Assembly: GCA_041545745.1 (NCBI GenBank)
Contig: CP168152.1
Location: 3,036,001 to 3,100,000, forward strand
Reading direction: 5' to 3'
Length of the DNA: 64,000 bases
Source of the DNA: Stenotrophomonas indicatrix
Lineage (GTDB): Bacteria > Pseudomonadota > Gammaproteobacteria > Xanthomonadales > Xanthomonadaceae
Positions 9,714 through 18,386 of this stretch are shown here, in pieces. The translations under genes were made by a program, and so were the position numbers. The number at the start of each line of letters is the position of its first letter. The first letter of the stretch is position 1. Under the pieces are notes generated by a model that searched no databases, was not told the DNA's origin, and saw only the letters and a list, made by a program, of their open reading frames with translations.

Positions 9714-9719
9714 GCCCAC

Positions 9720-10832
9720 ATGACCGAATTCATTCCGCCCGGCACACGCTTCCATGCCCTGCCCTCACCCTTTCCGTGCAAACGCGGCGGCGCCCTGCAC
9801 GGTGCGCGTGTGGCCTACGAGACCTGGGGTGCGCTGGACGCAGACGCCAGCAACGCGATCCTGATCGTCACCGGCCTGTCGCCGGATGCGCATGCCGCGG
9901 CCAATGCCGATAACCCTGCAAGCGGCTGGTGGGAAGCCATGCTCGGCCCCGGCAAACCGATCGATACCGACCGCTGGTTCGTGATCTGCGTGAACTCGCT
10001 GGGCAGCTGCAAGGGCTCCACCGGCCCTGCATCGATCAATCCGGCCAACGGCGAGCTGTATCGCCTGGATTTTCCGGAACTGTCGATCGAAGACGGCGCA
10101 CGCGCGGCGGTTGACGTAGTACACGCGCTGGGCATCGAGCAGCTCGCCTGCGTGATCGGCAATTCAATGGGCGGGATGACGGCGCTGGCGGTGTTGCTGC
10201 TGCATCCGGGCATCGCCCGCAGCCATATCAACATTTCCGGCAGCGCGCAGGCCCTGCCCTTCTCCATCGCCATCCGTTCGCTGCAGCGCGAAGCGATCCG
10301 GCTGGATCCGCGCTGGAATGGTGGCCACTACGACAATGACGCGTACCCGGAATCGGGCATGCGCATGGCACGCAAGCTGGGCGTGATCACCTACCGCTCG
10401 GCGCTGGAATGGGATGGTCGCTTCGGTCGCGTGCGGCTGGATTCAGACCAGGCCGACGATGATCCGTTCGGCCTGGAATTCCAGGTCGAAAGCTATCTGG
10501 AAGGACATGCACGCCGGTTCGTGCGCTTCTTCGATCCGAACTGCTATCTGTACCTTAGCCGCTCGATGGACTGGTTCGACCTGGCCGAATATGGCGACGG
10601 CGATGTGCTGGCCGGGCTGGCCAGCATCCGCGTCGACAAGGCGCTCGCAATTGGCGCGAACACCGACATCCTGTTCCCGGTACAGCAGCAGCAACAGGTC
10701 GCCGATGGCCTGCGCGCCGGCGGCGCGGATGCGCGTTTCATCGGTCTGGAATCACCGCAGGGCCATGACGCGTTCCTGGTCGACTTCGAACGTTTCGGCC
10801 CGGCCGTACGCGGCTTTCTCGACGAACTGTAA
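9720..10832 (+). CDS. metX: MetX-like acyltransferase, probably L-serine O-succinyltransferase
   Basis: A 370-residue alpha/beta-hydrolase acyltransferase of the MetX family. The nucleophile serine is in GNSMGGM, and the Asp/His of the triad lie in the C-terminal part (NTDILFP; SPQGHDAF). Annotated by tradition as homoserine O-acetyltransferase for methionine synthesis, but xanthomonad members of this clade have been experimentally reassigned as L-serine O-succinyltransferases feeding cysteine synthesis. The sequence is very close to the Xanthomonas protein, so I infer serine succinylation. The stop shares one base with the ATG of the following DUF1294 gene. Confidence 0.85.
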   Translation: MTEFIPPGTRFHALPSPFPCKRGGALHGARVAYETWGALDADASNAILIVTGLSPDAHAAANADNPASGWWEAMLGPGKPIDTDRWFVICVNSLGSCKGSTGPASINPANGELYRLDFPELSIEDGARAAVDVVHALGIEQLACVIGNSMGGMTALAVLLLHPGIARSHINISGSAQALPFSIAIRSLQREAIRLDPRWNGGHYDNDAYPESGMRMARKLGVITYRSALEWDGRFGRVRLDSDQADDDPFGLEFQVESYLEGHARRFVRFFDPNCYLYLSRSMDWFDLAEYGDGDVLAGLASIRVDKALAIGANTDILFPVQQQQQVADGLRAGGADARFIGLESPQGHDAFLVDFERFGPAVRGFLDEL

Positions 10833-11176
10833 TGGTGTGGCGGCGCACTCTCGCACTGGCCGCGTTCGGTGCGTTGATCGGTTTGACCGCAACCGGCGTG
10901 TTTCCGCTGTGGCTGGGCGCATGGTGCGCGCTGGCCAGCGCGGTGTCGTTCGGTCTGTATGGATACGACAAGCGTGCCGCACAGCGAAAACAGCAGCGGA
11001 CGCCGGAACGTACGCTGCAGTTGCTGGCCTTTGCTGGTGGCTGGCCCGGTGCGCTGCTCGGCCAGGCGCTGTTCCGCCACAAACATCGCAAAGTGCAGTT
11101 CCAGTGGGTGTTCTGGTTGTGCGTGCTGGCCAACGTGGCCTCGATCGCGGTGACGCTGCGCGAATTTTCCCGATAG
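10832..11176 (+). CDS. DUF1294 small membrane protein
   Basis: A 114-residue protein with four hydrophobic segments. The DUF1294 signature is clear: LYGYDKRAAQR, RTPERTLQLLAFAGGWPGALLGQ and LFRHKHRK. In other proteins this domain sits behind a cold-shock domain; here it stands alone. Function is unknown. It overlaps the metX stop by one base, so it is co-transcribed with metX, which says little about its role. Confidence 0.85.
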   Translation: MVWRRTLALAAFGALIGLTATGVFPLWLGAWCALASAVSFGLYGYDKRAAQRKQQRTPERTLQLLAFAGGWPGALLGQALFRHKHRKVQFQWVFWLCVLANVASIAVTLREFSR

Positions 11177-11183
11177 CTGCCCT

Positions 11184-11230
11184 GTAGATCCACGCCACGC
11201 GTGGATATGCCGACCAAGGTCGGCCTCTAC
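11184..11230. repeat. SMAG repeat that supplies the cydC stop codon
   Basis: A compact unit opening with GTAG at 11184 and closing with CTAC at 11230, with the palindromes ATCCACGCCACGCGTGGAT and CCGACCAAGGTCGG inside. Read on the minus strand, the closing GTAG contains TAG at 11229-11227, which is the cydC stop codon. It therefore lies between two convergent genes and overlaps one of them. Confidence 0.85.
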
Positions 11231-12906
11231 CGAGGCAGCTCGCGGACCAGCACCCCGTTCACCAACCGGTACTGCACATCCACCACACCCGCGGGCAGGT
11301 CATCGTGGGTGATCATCAGCAGGCTGCGCCCTTCCAGCAGTGCTGGCAGGTCCTGCAGCAGCGCGCGCGCGGTATCCACGTCCAGGCCTTCGGTGGGTTC
11401 ATCCACCAGCAGGATCGGTGCATTGCGCAGCAGCGCGCGGGCCAGCGCCAGGCGCCGCGCCTGGCCAGCCGACATCGTCGCGCCGTTCTCGCCCACCCAG
11501 GCCAGCAGGCCGCCGTTGCGATCGGCCCATTCGCCCAGCCGTACCCGCTGCAGCACCGCCCACAACGTTTCGTCGCTGGCCTCGGGATCGCCCAGTCGCA
11601 GGTTTTCGGCCACGCTGCCGGCAAATACCGGTGCGTTCTGCGGCAGCCATGCCAGATGCCGGTGCCAGTCGGCCTGGGCGACATCGCGCAGGTCCTGGCC
11701 ACCGTAGGTCAGCCGCCCCTGCTGCGGATCCCACAGACGCAGCAGCAGGCTCGACAACGTGGTCTTGCCGCTGCCGCTGTCGCCACGGATGGCGATGCGC
11801 TCGCCCGGTGCCAGCGTCAGCTGCAGGCCACACAGTACCGGCCGTGCGGCGCCCGGCCACTGGAAGTGGACGTCGTCCCAGTGCACGGTCGCGGCCGGCG
11901 CCAGTGGCTGCGGCGATGCAGGCTCCTGCACCGAAGGCGGTTGCTCGACGATGGCCTGCAGGCGCGCGCCCGCAATGCGCCCTGATTGCAGCGACTGCCA
12001 GGCCAGGCCCATGCCCGCCCACAGCTCGATCATCGCCACGGTCAGGAACACCAGCCCTGCCGCCATTTCCGGTGCGACCCGCTGTTGTTCGGCCGCATGC
12101 AGCGCCAGTGCCAGCATCGCCACCAGGCCGAGCCCGGCCAGCACGCCATGCAGCGTTGATGCAGCAATCAGCCGCAGGCGTCGACGACGATCACGCGAGG
12201 CCACCTGTTTGGCCGCCACCCGCACCTTCAACTGCCAGGCGTTGCCGGCATGCAGCGCAGCCAGATCGGCCGCCCCTTCCAGCCCTTCGAATGCCGCCGT
12301 GCGCAACGCTGCACGATGTGCGGCACGGTCGGCCTCTTCGCTGTCATGTCCCCGCACGCCCAGCCACGGCACGCCAATGCCGATCAGCAACGCCAGGACC
12401 GCCAGCAGCAGCGCTGCCGATGGCAGGATCAACGCCGCCGAGCCCACGCCCACCAGCGTCAACGCCGCCAGCGCCAGCAACGGGCCGATGGCACGCACCA
12501 GCAGGCCATCGATTTCGCCGATGTCGCCCAGCAGCCGCGCCAGCAGATCGCCGGTGCGGGTCGCCCCCAGCCGTGCCGGGGCCAGTGGCAGCGCGCGGCG
12601 GAAGAACCACACGCGCAGGTCGCGGGCGATGCGCAGGGTAGCGTCATGCCCCACCAGTTTTTCGAAGTAGCGCGATGCGATGCGCGCCATGGTCAGCCCG
12701 CGGATGCCGGCCGACGGAGTGAAGAAATTGAAGCCCTGGCCAAGGCCCGCTGCACCGGCCAGCGCTGCAGCAGTGAGGAAACCACCGGACAGGCCCAGCA
12801 GTGCGGTACCGGCCAGCATCGTGGTCCATAGCAGCAGCACCGCCAGCAGCAGGCGCGGGCGATGGCGCAGGAATACCGTGCGCAGCGAATCGGCAGAGCG
12901 GCTCAT
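11227..12906 (-). CDS. cydC: Thiol reductant ABC exporter subunit CydC
   Basis: A 559-residue half-ABC transporter: six-helix membrane domain (residues 1-300) and ATPase domain (Walker A GDSGSGKTT, signature MSAGQARRLALARA, Walker B ILLVDEPTEGLD). With CydD it exports glutathione/cysteine and binds heme, and it is needed to assemble cytochrome bd. The start overlaps the cydD stop by ATGA. The TAG stop is provided by a SMAG repeat, suggesting that repeat insertion set or trimmed the C-terminus. Confidence 0.95.
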   Translation of the reverse strand: MSRSADSLRTVFLRHRPRLLLAVLLLWTTMLAGTALLGLSGGFLTAAALAGAAGLGQGFNFFTPSAGIRGLTMARIASRYFEKLVGHDATLRIARDLRVWFFRRALPLAPARLGATRTGDLLARLLGDIGEIDGLLVRAIGPLLALAALTLVGVGSAALILPSAALLLAVLALLIGIGVPWLGVRGHDSEEADRAAHRAALRTAAFEGLEGAADLAALHAGNAWQLKVRVAAKQVASRDRRRRLRLIAASTLHGVLAGLGLVAMLALALHAAEQQRVAPEMAAGLVFLTVAMIELWAGMGLAWQSLQSGRIAGARLQAIVEQPPSVQEPASPQPLAPAATVHWDDVHFQWPGAARPVLCGLQLTLAPGERIAIRGDSGSGKTTLSSLLLRLWDPQQGRLTYGGQDLRDVAQADWHRHLAWLPQNAPVFAGSVAENLRLGDPEASDETLWAVLQRVRLGEWADRNGGLLAWVGENGATMSAGQARRLALARALLRNAPILLVDEPTEGLDVDTARALLQDLPALLEGRSLLMITHDDLPAGVVDVQYRLVNGVLVRELPR

Positions 12907-14648
12907 GCGCGTACCGCCTGCGCCGGCTCAACCAGGCGCCCTTCGGGCAACAGCAGGCAGCGGTCGGCCCAGGCGATCACCGCCGGGCTGTGGGTGGCCA
13001 CCACCACGCTGCGTCCGCGCGCATACGCAGCCAGGCTGCGCAGCAGCGCCGCTTCGGTTTCGGCGTCGAGGAAGGCGGTCGGCTCATCCAGCAGCAGCAC
13101 CTGCGGATCGCGCAGCAGCAGGCGTGCCAGACCGATGCGACGTGCTTCGCCGCCGGACAGGCCAAAGCCACGCTCGCCGATCAGCGTATCCAGCCCCTGC
13201 GGCAGGCGCTGCGCGAACTGCAACACCTGTGCGGCTTCGGCAACGGCGCGCAGGCGCGCATCACTGGCACCGGGATCGGCCAAGCGCAGGTTCTCGGCGA
13301 TGGTGCCGTGGAACAGATAAGGACGCTGGCTGGCATAGGCCACCTGCAGCCCCGGGCGCAGCTGCACCCGGCCCACACGCGGCGGCAGCCAACCGGCCAA
13401 CGCTTCCAGCAACGTGCTCTTGCCGCTGCCACTGGGGCCGACCAGGGCCAGACGCTGCCCCGGTTCAAGCTGCAGGTCCAGGTTCTGCAGCACATCGTGC
13501 GCAGCGCCCAACGGACGCAATACCAGACCGTGCGCCTGCAGTGGCGGCAACGCGGCTTCGGCCGGCTCCGGCGTCAGCGGCACAGTGCCGTCGACTGTGG
13601 TCGTCTCCTCTTCCGGCAGCACCTGCAGCAGGCGCTCCACCTCGGCGGCAGCGGCCAGCGCATTGGCACGGTCGTGATAATGCGCGGCCAAGCGCCGCAA
13701 CGGCGCGTAGAACTCCGGTGCCAGCAGCAGGCAGAACAAGCCCGCCCCCAGCGTCGGCACGGTCGCATGCAGCGACATCAGGCCCAGATAGCTCAGGCCC
13801 AGATACAACGCGACCATCGCCACGCTGACCGACGCAAAGAATTCCAGCACGGTGGATGACAGGAAGGCGATGCGCAGGACCTTCATGGTGCGCACGCGAA
13901 CGCCCTCGGCCGCCGCCTCGATGCCCTCCAGTTCGGCCTCGCCCCGCCCGTACAGGCGCAGCAGACCCAAGCCTTTGATGCGATCGGCAAAATGCCCGCT
14001 CATCCGCGCCAGCTCGCCCAGCTGCGCGCGTCCAGCCGCTTCGGCGCCCCAGCCGACCAGCATCATGAAAAACGGCACCAGCGGCGCGGTGAACAGCAGG
14101 ATCAGTGCGACCACCCAATCGACCCAGGCCACAGCAGCCAGGATCAACAACGGCACCACCACCACTTCGGTGCGTACCGGCAGAAAACCACTGTAGTAAT
14201 TCTCGATGGCATCGCCGTGATGCAGCATCAGCTCACCCAGTTCACCGGTGCGGCGTTGCCGCAGCCACAACGGTCCGTGCCCGAGCAGGCGCGCGAAGAC
14301 GCGCTCGCGCAGGGACAGGCGTGCGGCATCGGCAACGTCACCGGCCGCAGCCTGGGTGACACTGCCCAGCAGGGTCCGCGCCACCAGGATCACCGCCAGC
14401 GCGGCCAGCACCGGCAGGCCCTGGGCCAACGGCACCCGCTCGACCAGCACCTGCTGCACCAGCCAGGCGATAGCGGCAGCTTGAGCGATCAACAGCGCGC
14501 CGGACACGCTGATGCACAGCGACGCCAGCCGCTGACGTCCCTTCGCGGCACGCGCCAGATCGGCCAGCCAGGCGATACGCACACGCCGCAGGCGGGTCGA
14601 TTCGTCATCCCGATCAGGGGCGTCAGCGGTCGGTTCGGCAGCGCTCAA
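12903..14648 (-). CDS. cydD: Thiol reductant ABC exporter subunit CydD
   Basis: A 581-residue half-ABC transporter with Walker A GPSGSGKST, signature LSGGEARRIGLARL and Walker B VLLLDEPTAFLD. It forms a heterodimer with CydC. The start is a TTG at 14648 behind a GAAGAG ribosome site; no ATG occurs in the first 40 codons. It is divergent from cydA, and the shared 228-base region carries an FNR/Anr box, so assembly exporter and oxidase are probably induced together at low oxygen. Confidence 0.94.
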   Translation of the reverse strand: MSAAEPTADAPDRDDESTRLRRVRIAWLADLARAAKGRQRLASLCISVSGALLIAQAAAIAWLVQQVLVERVPLAQGLPVLAALAVILVARTLLGSVTQAAAGDVADAARLSLRERVFARLLGHGPLWLRQRRTGELGELMLHHGDAIENYYSGFLPVRTEVVVVPLLILAAVAWVDWVVALILLFTAPLVPFFMMLVGWGAEAAGRAQLGELARMSGHFADRIKGLGLLRLYGRGEAELEGIEAAAEGVRVRTMKVLRIAFLSSTVLEFFASVSVAMVALYLGLSYLGLMSLHATVPTLGAGLFCLLLAPEFYAPLRRLAAHYHDRANALAAAAEVERLLQVLPEEETTTVDGTVPLTPEPAEAALPPLQAHGLVLRPLGAAHDVLQNLDLQLEPGQRLALVGPSGSGKSTLLEALAGWLPPRVGRVQLRPGLQVAYASQRPYLFHGTIAENLRLADPGASDARLRAVAEAAQVLQFAQRLPQGLDTLIGERGFGLSGGEARRIGLARLLLRDPQVLLLDEPTAFLDAETEAALLRSLAAYARGRSVVVATHSPAVIAWADRCLLLPEGRLVEPAQAVRA

Positions 14649-14772
14649 GGCTCTTCACAGGCAGCAGGGGGATGGACGGCATTGTAGGCGCAGGCAACAG
14701 CCTTCCCCTGCGGCCGGCGGTCGCAGTCTTCATCGGGTTGGCATACGATCCTCCTGAATACCTGTTCATACA

Positions 14773-14786
14773 TTGATCTGGATCAA
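14773..14786. promoter_or_regulatory. Perfect FNR/Anr box between cydD and cydA
   Basis: TTGATCTGGATCAA matches the FNR/Anr consensus TTGAT-N4-ATCAA at all ten defined positions. Its centre is 97.5 bases before the cydA ATG. A CATCAT hexamer at 14809-14814 would be a -10 element with the box centred near -41, the class II activator geometry. It points to induction of bd oxidase, and possibly cydDC, under oxygen limitation by an FNR-family regulator. Confidence 0.85.
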
Positions 14787-14876
14787 GGCTGTTTGAAGTA
14801 GTCGGTCACATCATTCACCCCGTAGACCACCCTTCCCGCCACCTGCAACGGCACTATCCAACGAGGTAGCCAGGCC

Positions 14877-16460
14877 ATGATTGATCAGACAGTCGTAGAA
14901 CTGTCGCGGCTGCAATTCGCTCTGACCGCGATGTACCACTTCCTATTCGTACCGCTCACGCTTGGCCTGTCCTTCATGGTGGCCATCATGGAAAGCGTGT
15001 ACGTCATGACCCGCAAGCAGGTCTGGCGGCAGATGACCCTGTTCTGGGGCACCCTGTTCGGCATCAACTTCGCCATCGGCGTGGCCACCGGCCTGGTGAT
15101 GGAGTTCCAGTTCGGCATGAACTGGTCGTACTACAGCCATTACGTGGGTGACATCTTCGGTGCGCCGCTGGCGATCGAAGGCCTGATGGCGTTCTTCCTG
15201 GAAGCGACCTTCATCGGCCTGTTCTTCTTTGGCTGGAAGCGCCTGAGCCCGGTCAAGCACCTCACCGTGACCTGGCTGATGGCGCTGGGCACCAACCTGT
15301 CGGCGGTGTGGATCCTGATTGCCAACGGCTGGATGCAGAACCCGACCGGTGCGGTGTTCAACCCCGAAACCATGCGCATGGAAGTGGTCGACTTCGCCGC
15401 AGTGCTGCTGAACCCGGTGGCGCAGGCCAAGTTCGTGCACACCGTCAGTGCCGGTTACGTGACCGGTGCGATCTTCGTGATGTCGATCAGCGCCCTGTAC
15501 CTGCTGCGCAACAAGCACAGGGACATGGCCCGCCGTTCGTTCGCGGTGGCCGCAGCCTTCGGCCTGCTGTCCTCGCTATCGGTCGTGGTGCTGGGTGACG
15601 AGAGCGGTTACGCCGCCAGCGAGCACCAGAAGATGAAGCTGGCCGCGATCGAAGCGATGTGGGAGACCGAGCGTGCACCGGCTGACTTCACCGCCTTCGG
15701 CATTCCCAACCAGGACACCCACACCAACGACTACGCGATCAAGATCCCGTACCTGATGGGCCTGATCGCCACCCGTTCGCTGGACCAGCCGATTCCGGGC
15801 ATCCTCGAACTGGTGGACCGTGCAGAGCACCGCATTCGTGGTGGCCAGATCGCCTACGGCGCACTGGAACGGGTGAAGAAGGACAAGAACGACCTCGAAG
15901 CCCGGGAAATGTTCGATCGCCATTGGCAGGATCTCGGCCATGGCCTGCTGCTGAAGCGCTACCGCGAAGACATCCTCAACGCGACACCGGAGGAAATCTC
16001 CAAGGCCGCGATGGATACCGTGCCGCGCGTGGCGCCGCTGTTCTGGACCTTCCGCATCATGGCCGGGCTGGGCTTCTACCTGATCGCCTTCTTCGCGCTG
16101 GCCTTCTACTACTCGTGCCGCAACAACTTCCAGGACAAGCGCTGGTTCCTGAAGCTGGCCGTGTGGAGCCTGCCGGCGCCGTGGATCGCGATCGAATGCG
16201 GCTGGTTCGTGGCCGAGTACGGTCGCCAGCCGTGGGCGGTGGATGGCGTGCTGCCCACCTTCTATGCGGCATCGGGCCTGGCACTGCATGAAATCCTGAC
16301 CACGCTGGCGGTGTTCACCAGCCTGTACACGGTGCTGCTGATCATCGAAATCAAGCTGATGCTGAAGGCGGTCCGCAAGGGTCCGGACGACATCCTGCCG
16401 ACGCTGCAGGCCGACATCCGCCCTGTTTCCCCCAATGCCGTTGCCCCCGGCCAGGCCTGA
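14877..16460 (+). CDS. cydA: Cytochrome bd ubiquinol oxidase subunit I
   Basis: A 527-residue protein with nine predicted helices. His21 (AMYHFLFVPLTLG) corresponds to the heme b595 ligand. It has the long quinol-binding loop (about 255-390, including GGQIAYGALERVKKDKND), placing it in the E. coli-like L-subfamily rather than the short-loop CIO type. It oxidises ubiquinol and reduces oxygen at high affinity. The long 5' leader contains the FNR/Anr-controlled promoter. Confidence 0.97.
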   Translation: MIDQTVVELSRLQFALTAMYHFLFVPLTLGLSFMVAIMESVYVMTRKQVWRQMTLFWGTLFGINFAIGVATGLVMEFQFGMNWSYYSHYVGDIFGAPLAIEGLMAFFLEATFIGLFFFGWKRLSPVKHLTVTWLMALGTNLSAVWILIANGWMQNPTGAVFNPETMRMEVVDFAAVLLNPVAQAKFVHTVSAGYVTGAIFVMSISALYLLRNKHRDMARRSFAVAAAFGLLSSLSVVVLGDESGYAASEHQKMKLAAIEAMWETERAPADFTAFGIPNQDTHTNDYAIKIPYLMGLIATRSLDQPIPGILELVDRAEHRIRGGQIAYGALERVKKDKNDLEAREMFDRHWQDLGHGLLLKRYREDILNATPEEISKAAMDTVPRVAPLFWTFRIMAGLGFYLIAFFALAFYYSCRNNFQDKRWFLKLAVWSLPAPWIAIECGWFVAEYGRQPWAVDGVLPTFYAASGLALHEILTTLAVFTSLYTVLLIIEIKLMLKAVRKGPDDILPTLQADIRPVSPNAVAPGQA

Positions 16461-16475
16461 GGCAGGAGAATCCAG

Positions 16476-17630
16476 ATGGAATTCATTGCACTTGATTACA
16501 CCACGCTCCGCGTGATCTGGTGGCTGCTGCTCGGCATCCTGCTGGTCGGCTGGGCCGTCATGGATGGTTTCGATCTTGGCGTCGGCACCCTGCTGCCGTT
16601 CGTGGCCAAGACCGATGAAGAACGCCGGCTGGTGATCAACACCGTCGGCCCGGTCTGGGAAGGCAACCAGGTCTGGTTGGTGCTGGGTGGCGGCGCGATC
16701 TTCGCCGCATGGCCGCCGCTGTATGCGGTCAGCTTCTCCGGCTTCTACCTGGCGGTGTTTGCGATGCTGTTCGGGCTGATCCTGCGCCCGGTCGGCTTCA
16801 AGTACCGCAGCAAGCTGCCGTCCAAGCGCTGGCGCGACAACTGGGACCGCGTGCTGTTCGTCGGTGGCCTGCTGCCGGGCCTGATTGCCGGCGTCGCGGT
16901 GGGCAACGTGCTGCTGGGTGTGCCGTTCCACTTCGATGACACGCTGCGCGTGACCTACACCGGTTCGTTCTTCGGCCTGCTCACGCCGTTCGCGCTCATC
17001 GCCGGCCTGATCAGCGTGGCCATGCTGGTATCGCACGGTGCGGCCATGCTGGTGCTCAAGACCGACGGCCCGGTGGCCGAACGTGCAGCGCGCTACGGCA
17101 GCATCGCCGCCATCATCAGCTTCGTGTTGTTCGCCGCAGCCGGCGCCTGGGTGGCCTTCGGCCTGCCGGGCTATCAGATCACCTCGCAGGTGGTGACCGA
17201 CGGGCCGACCAATCCGCTGCTGAAGACCGCCGAACTGGGGTCCGCCGCAGGTGGCTGGCTGCGCAACTACAGCAGCATGCCGGCAACGCTGGTGTTCCCG
17301 GTGCTGGGCCTGCTGGGTGCGCTTGCCAGCGCGGTGCTGCTGCGCGCACGTCGTGGCGGCCTGGCCTTCATCGCCTCGGGCGCGTCCATTGCCGGCATCA
17401 TCCTCACCGTCGGCTTTGCGATCTTCCCGTTCCTGCTGCCGTCCTCCAGCCAGCCCACCTCCAGCCTGACCGTCTGGGACAGTTCGTCCAGCCACCTCAC
17501 GCTGTGGGTCATGCTGCTGGCCACGGCCATCTTCCTGCCGATCATCCTTGCCTACACCACCTGGGTGTACCGCGTGCTGAAGGGCAAGACGACGGTCGAG
17601 GACATGGACGACAACCCCAACGCGTACTGA
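16476..17630 (+). CDS. cydB: Cytochrome bd ubiquinol oxidase subunit II
   Basis: A 384-residue polytopic protein with the family opening DYTTLRVIWWLLLGILLVGWAVMDGFDLG. It pairs with CydA. It follows cydA by 15 bases with a clear AGGAG-type site. A hairpin separates it from the tiny third subunit gene downstream. Length and signature are those of canonical CydB. Confidence 0.97.
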   Translation: MEFIALDYTTLRVIWWLLLGILLVGWAVMDGFDLGVGTLLPFVAKTDEERRLVINTVGPVWEGNQVWLVLGGGAIFAAWPPLYAVSFSGFYLAVFAMLFGLILRPVGFKYRSKLPSKRWRDNWDRVLFVGGLLPGLIAGVAVGNVLLGVPFHFDDTLRVTYTGSFFGLLTPFALIAGLISVAMLVSHGAAMLVLKTDGPVAERAARYGSIAAIISFVLFAAAGAWVAFGLPGYQITSQVVTDGPTNPLLKTAELGSAAGGWLRNYSSMPATLVFPVLGLLGALASAVLLRARRGGLAFIASGASIAGIILTVGFAIFPFLLPSSSQPTSSLTVWDSSSSHLTLWVMLLATAIFLPIILAYTTWVYRVLKGKTTVEDMDDNPNAY

Positions 17631-17636
17631 TTGCCC

Positions 17637-17661
17637 GTGTGCCGGCCCAAGGTCGGCACAC
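17637..17661 (+). promoter_or_regulatory. Hairpin between cydB and cydX
   Basis: GTGTGCCGGCC and GGTCGGCACAC form an 11-pair stem with one mismatch around a CAA loop, just after the cydB stop. There is no T-run, so it is not an intrinsic terminator; it could protect cydAB mRNA or reduce read-through into cydX. Confidence 0.5.
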
Positions 17662-17685
17662 CCCCTCGCACACAGGAGATTGACC

Positions 17686-17799
17686 ATGTGGTATTTCGCT
17701 TGGATTCTCGGCGCCGGCCTGGCTTCGGTCGTGGCCATCCTCAACGGGATGTGGTTCGAAGCGCGCGAAAGCGCCCGCGCCGACAAGGAAGTGCGTTGA
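17686..17799 (+). CDS. cydX: Cytochrome bd small subunit CydX
   Basis: A 37-residue single-helix protein: MWYFAWILGAGLASVVA, then a short charged tail EARESARADKEVR. The MWYFAWILG opening is the CydX signature. CydX stabilises the hemes of the CydAB complex. An AGGAG site lies ten bases upstream. The gene is short enough to be missed by automatic calling. Position after cydB confirms it. Confidence 0.95.
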   Translation: MWYFAWILGAGLASVVAILNGMWFEARESARADKEVR

Positions 17800-17814
17800 A
17801 ACTGTAAAAAAGGG

Positions 17815-17843
17815 TTGCCGATACGGCCTTCACACCGTATTCT
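17815..17843 (+). promoter_or_regulatory. Promoter of first tRNA-Pro
   Basis: TTGCCG and TATTCT are separated by exactly 17 bases, and the -10 ends 12 bases before the mature tRNA 5' end. The second tRNA copy has an equivalent promoter, so each gene is separately transcribed. Confidence 0.7.
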
Positions 17844-17855
17844 TGGCGGCTCCTT

Positions 17856-17932
<77 letters not shown>

Positions 17933-17950
17933 CTTCGGTGGTCGCATTGA

Positions 17951-17978
17951 AGCCTGGTGAAGTCTTCCAGGCTTTTTT
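17951..17978 (+). terminator. Intrinsic terminator of first tRNA-Pro
   Basis: AGCCTGG and CCAGGCT form a seven-pair stem followed directly by six T residues. Confidence 0.85.
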
Positions 17979-18028
17979 GTTCCCGCAGGAGTCGTTGCCA
18001 CGGCAGCGAAGCAGAACGGTCTTCCCCC

Positions 18029-18057
18029 TTGCCGCCATCGGGGGAAATGGCTAGAAT
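18029..18057 (+). promoter_or_regulatory. Promoter of second tRNA-Pro
   Basis: TTGCCG and TAGAAT with a 17-base spacer, 13 bases before the tRNA 5' end. The spacer sequence differs from that of copy 1, while the hexamers are kept. Confidence 0.7.
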
Positions 18058-18070
18058 AGGCGGCTCCCTT

Positions 18071-18147
<77 letters not shown>

Positions 18148-18167
18148 CTTCGGTGGTCACCAAGAAG

Positions 18168-18200
18168 CCTGGAAGACATCACTGTCCTCCGGGTTTTTTT
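18168..18200 (+). terminator. Intrinsic terminator of second tRNA-Pro
   Basis: CCTGGAAGACA and TGTCCTCCGGG form a stem of about ten pairs around TCAC, followed by seven T residues. Confidence 0.8.
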
Positions 18201-18386
18201 GTGCCTGCAATCCGGCACCCCCAGCTACGCCGCCATCAGCCACGTGCCGCCCCGCACCGGGGTCGAGGACCTTACGCAGCCGGCCACGTACAATGACCGC
18301 CTCTCCCCCACCTGCCACACCGGCCCCGTCCGGTGCGGGCGCTGCACGTCATCTGCATGACGTGCGCCACCTGCAAGGAGCACCGC

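Noticed and set aside
15576..17786. A 736-codon open frame on the minus strand opposite cydA-cydB
   Set aside because: It is a by-product of high GC content and third-position bias opposite real genes. Its translation is low-complexity (His, Gln, Arg, Asp) with no family match, and cydA and cydB are unambiguous.
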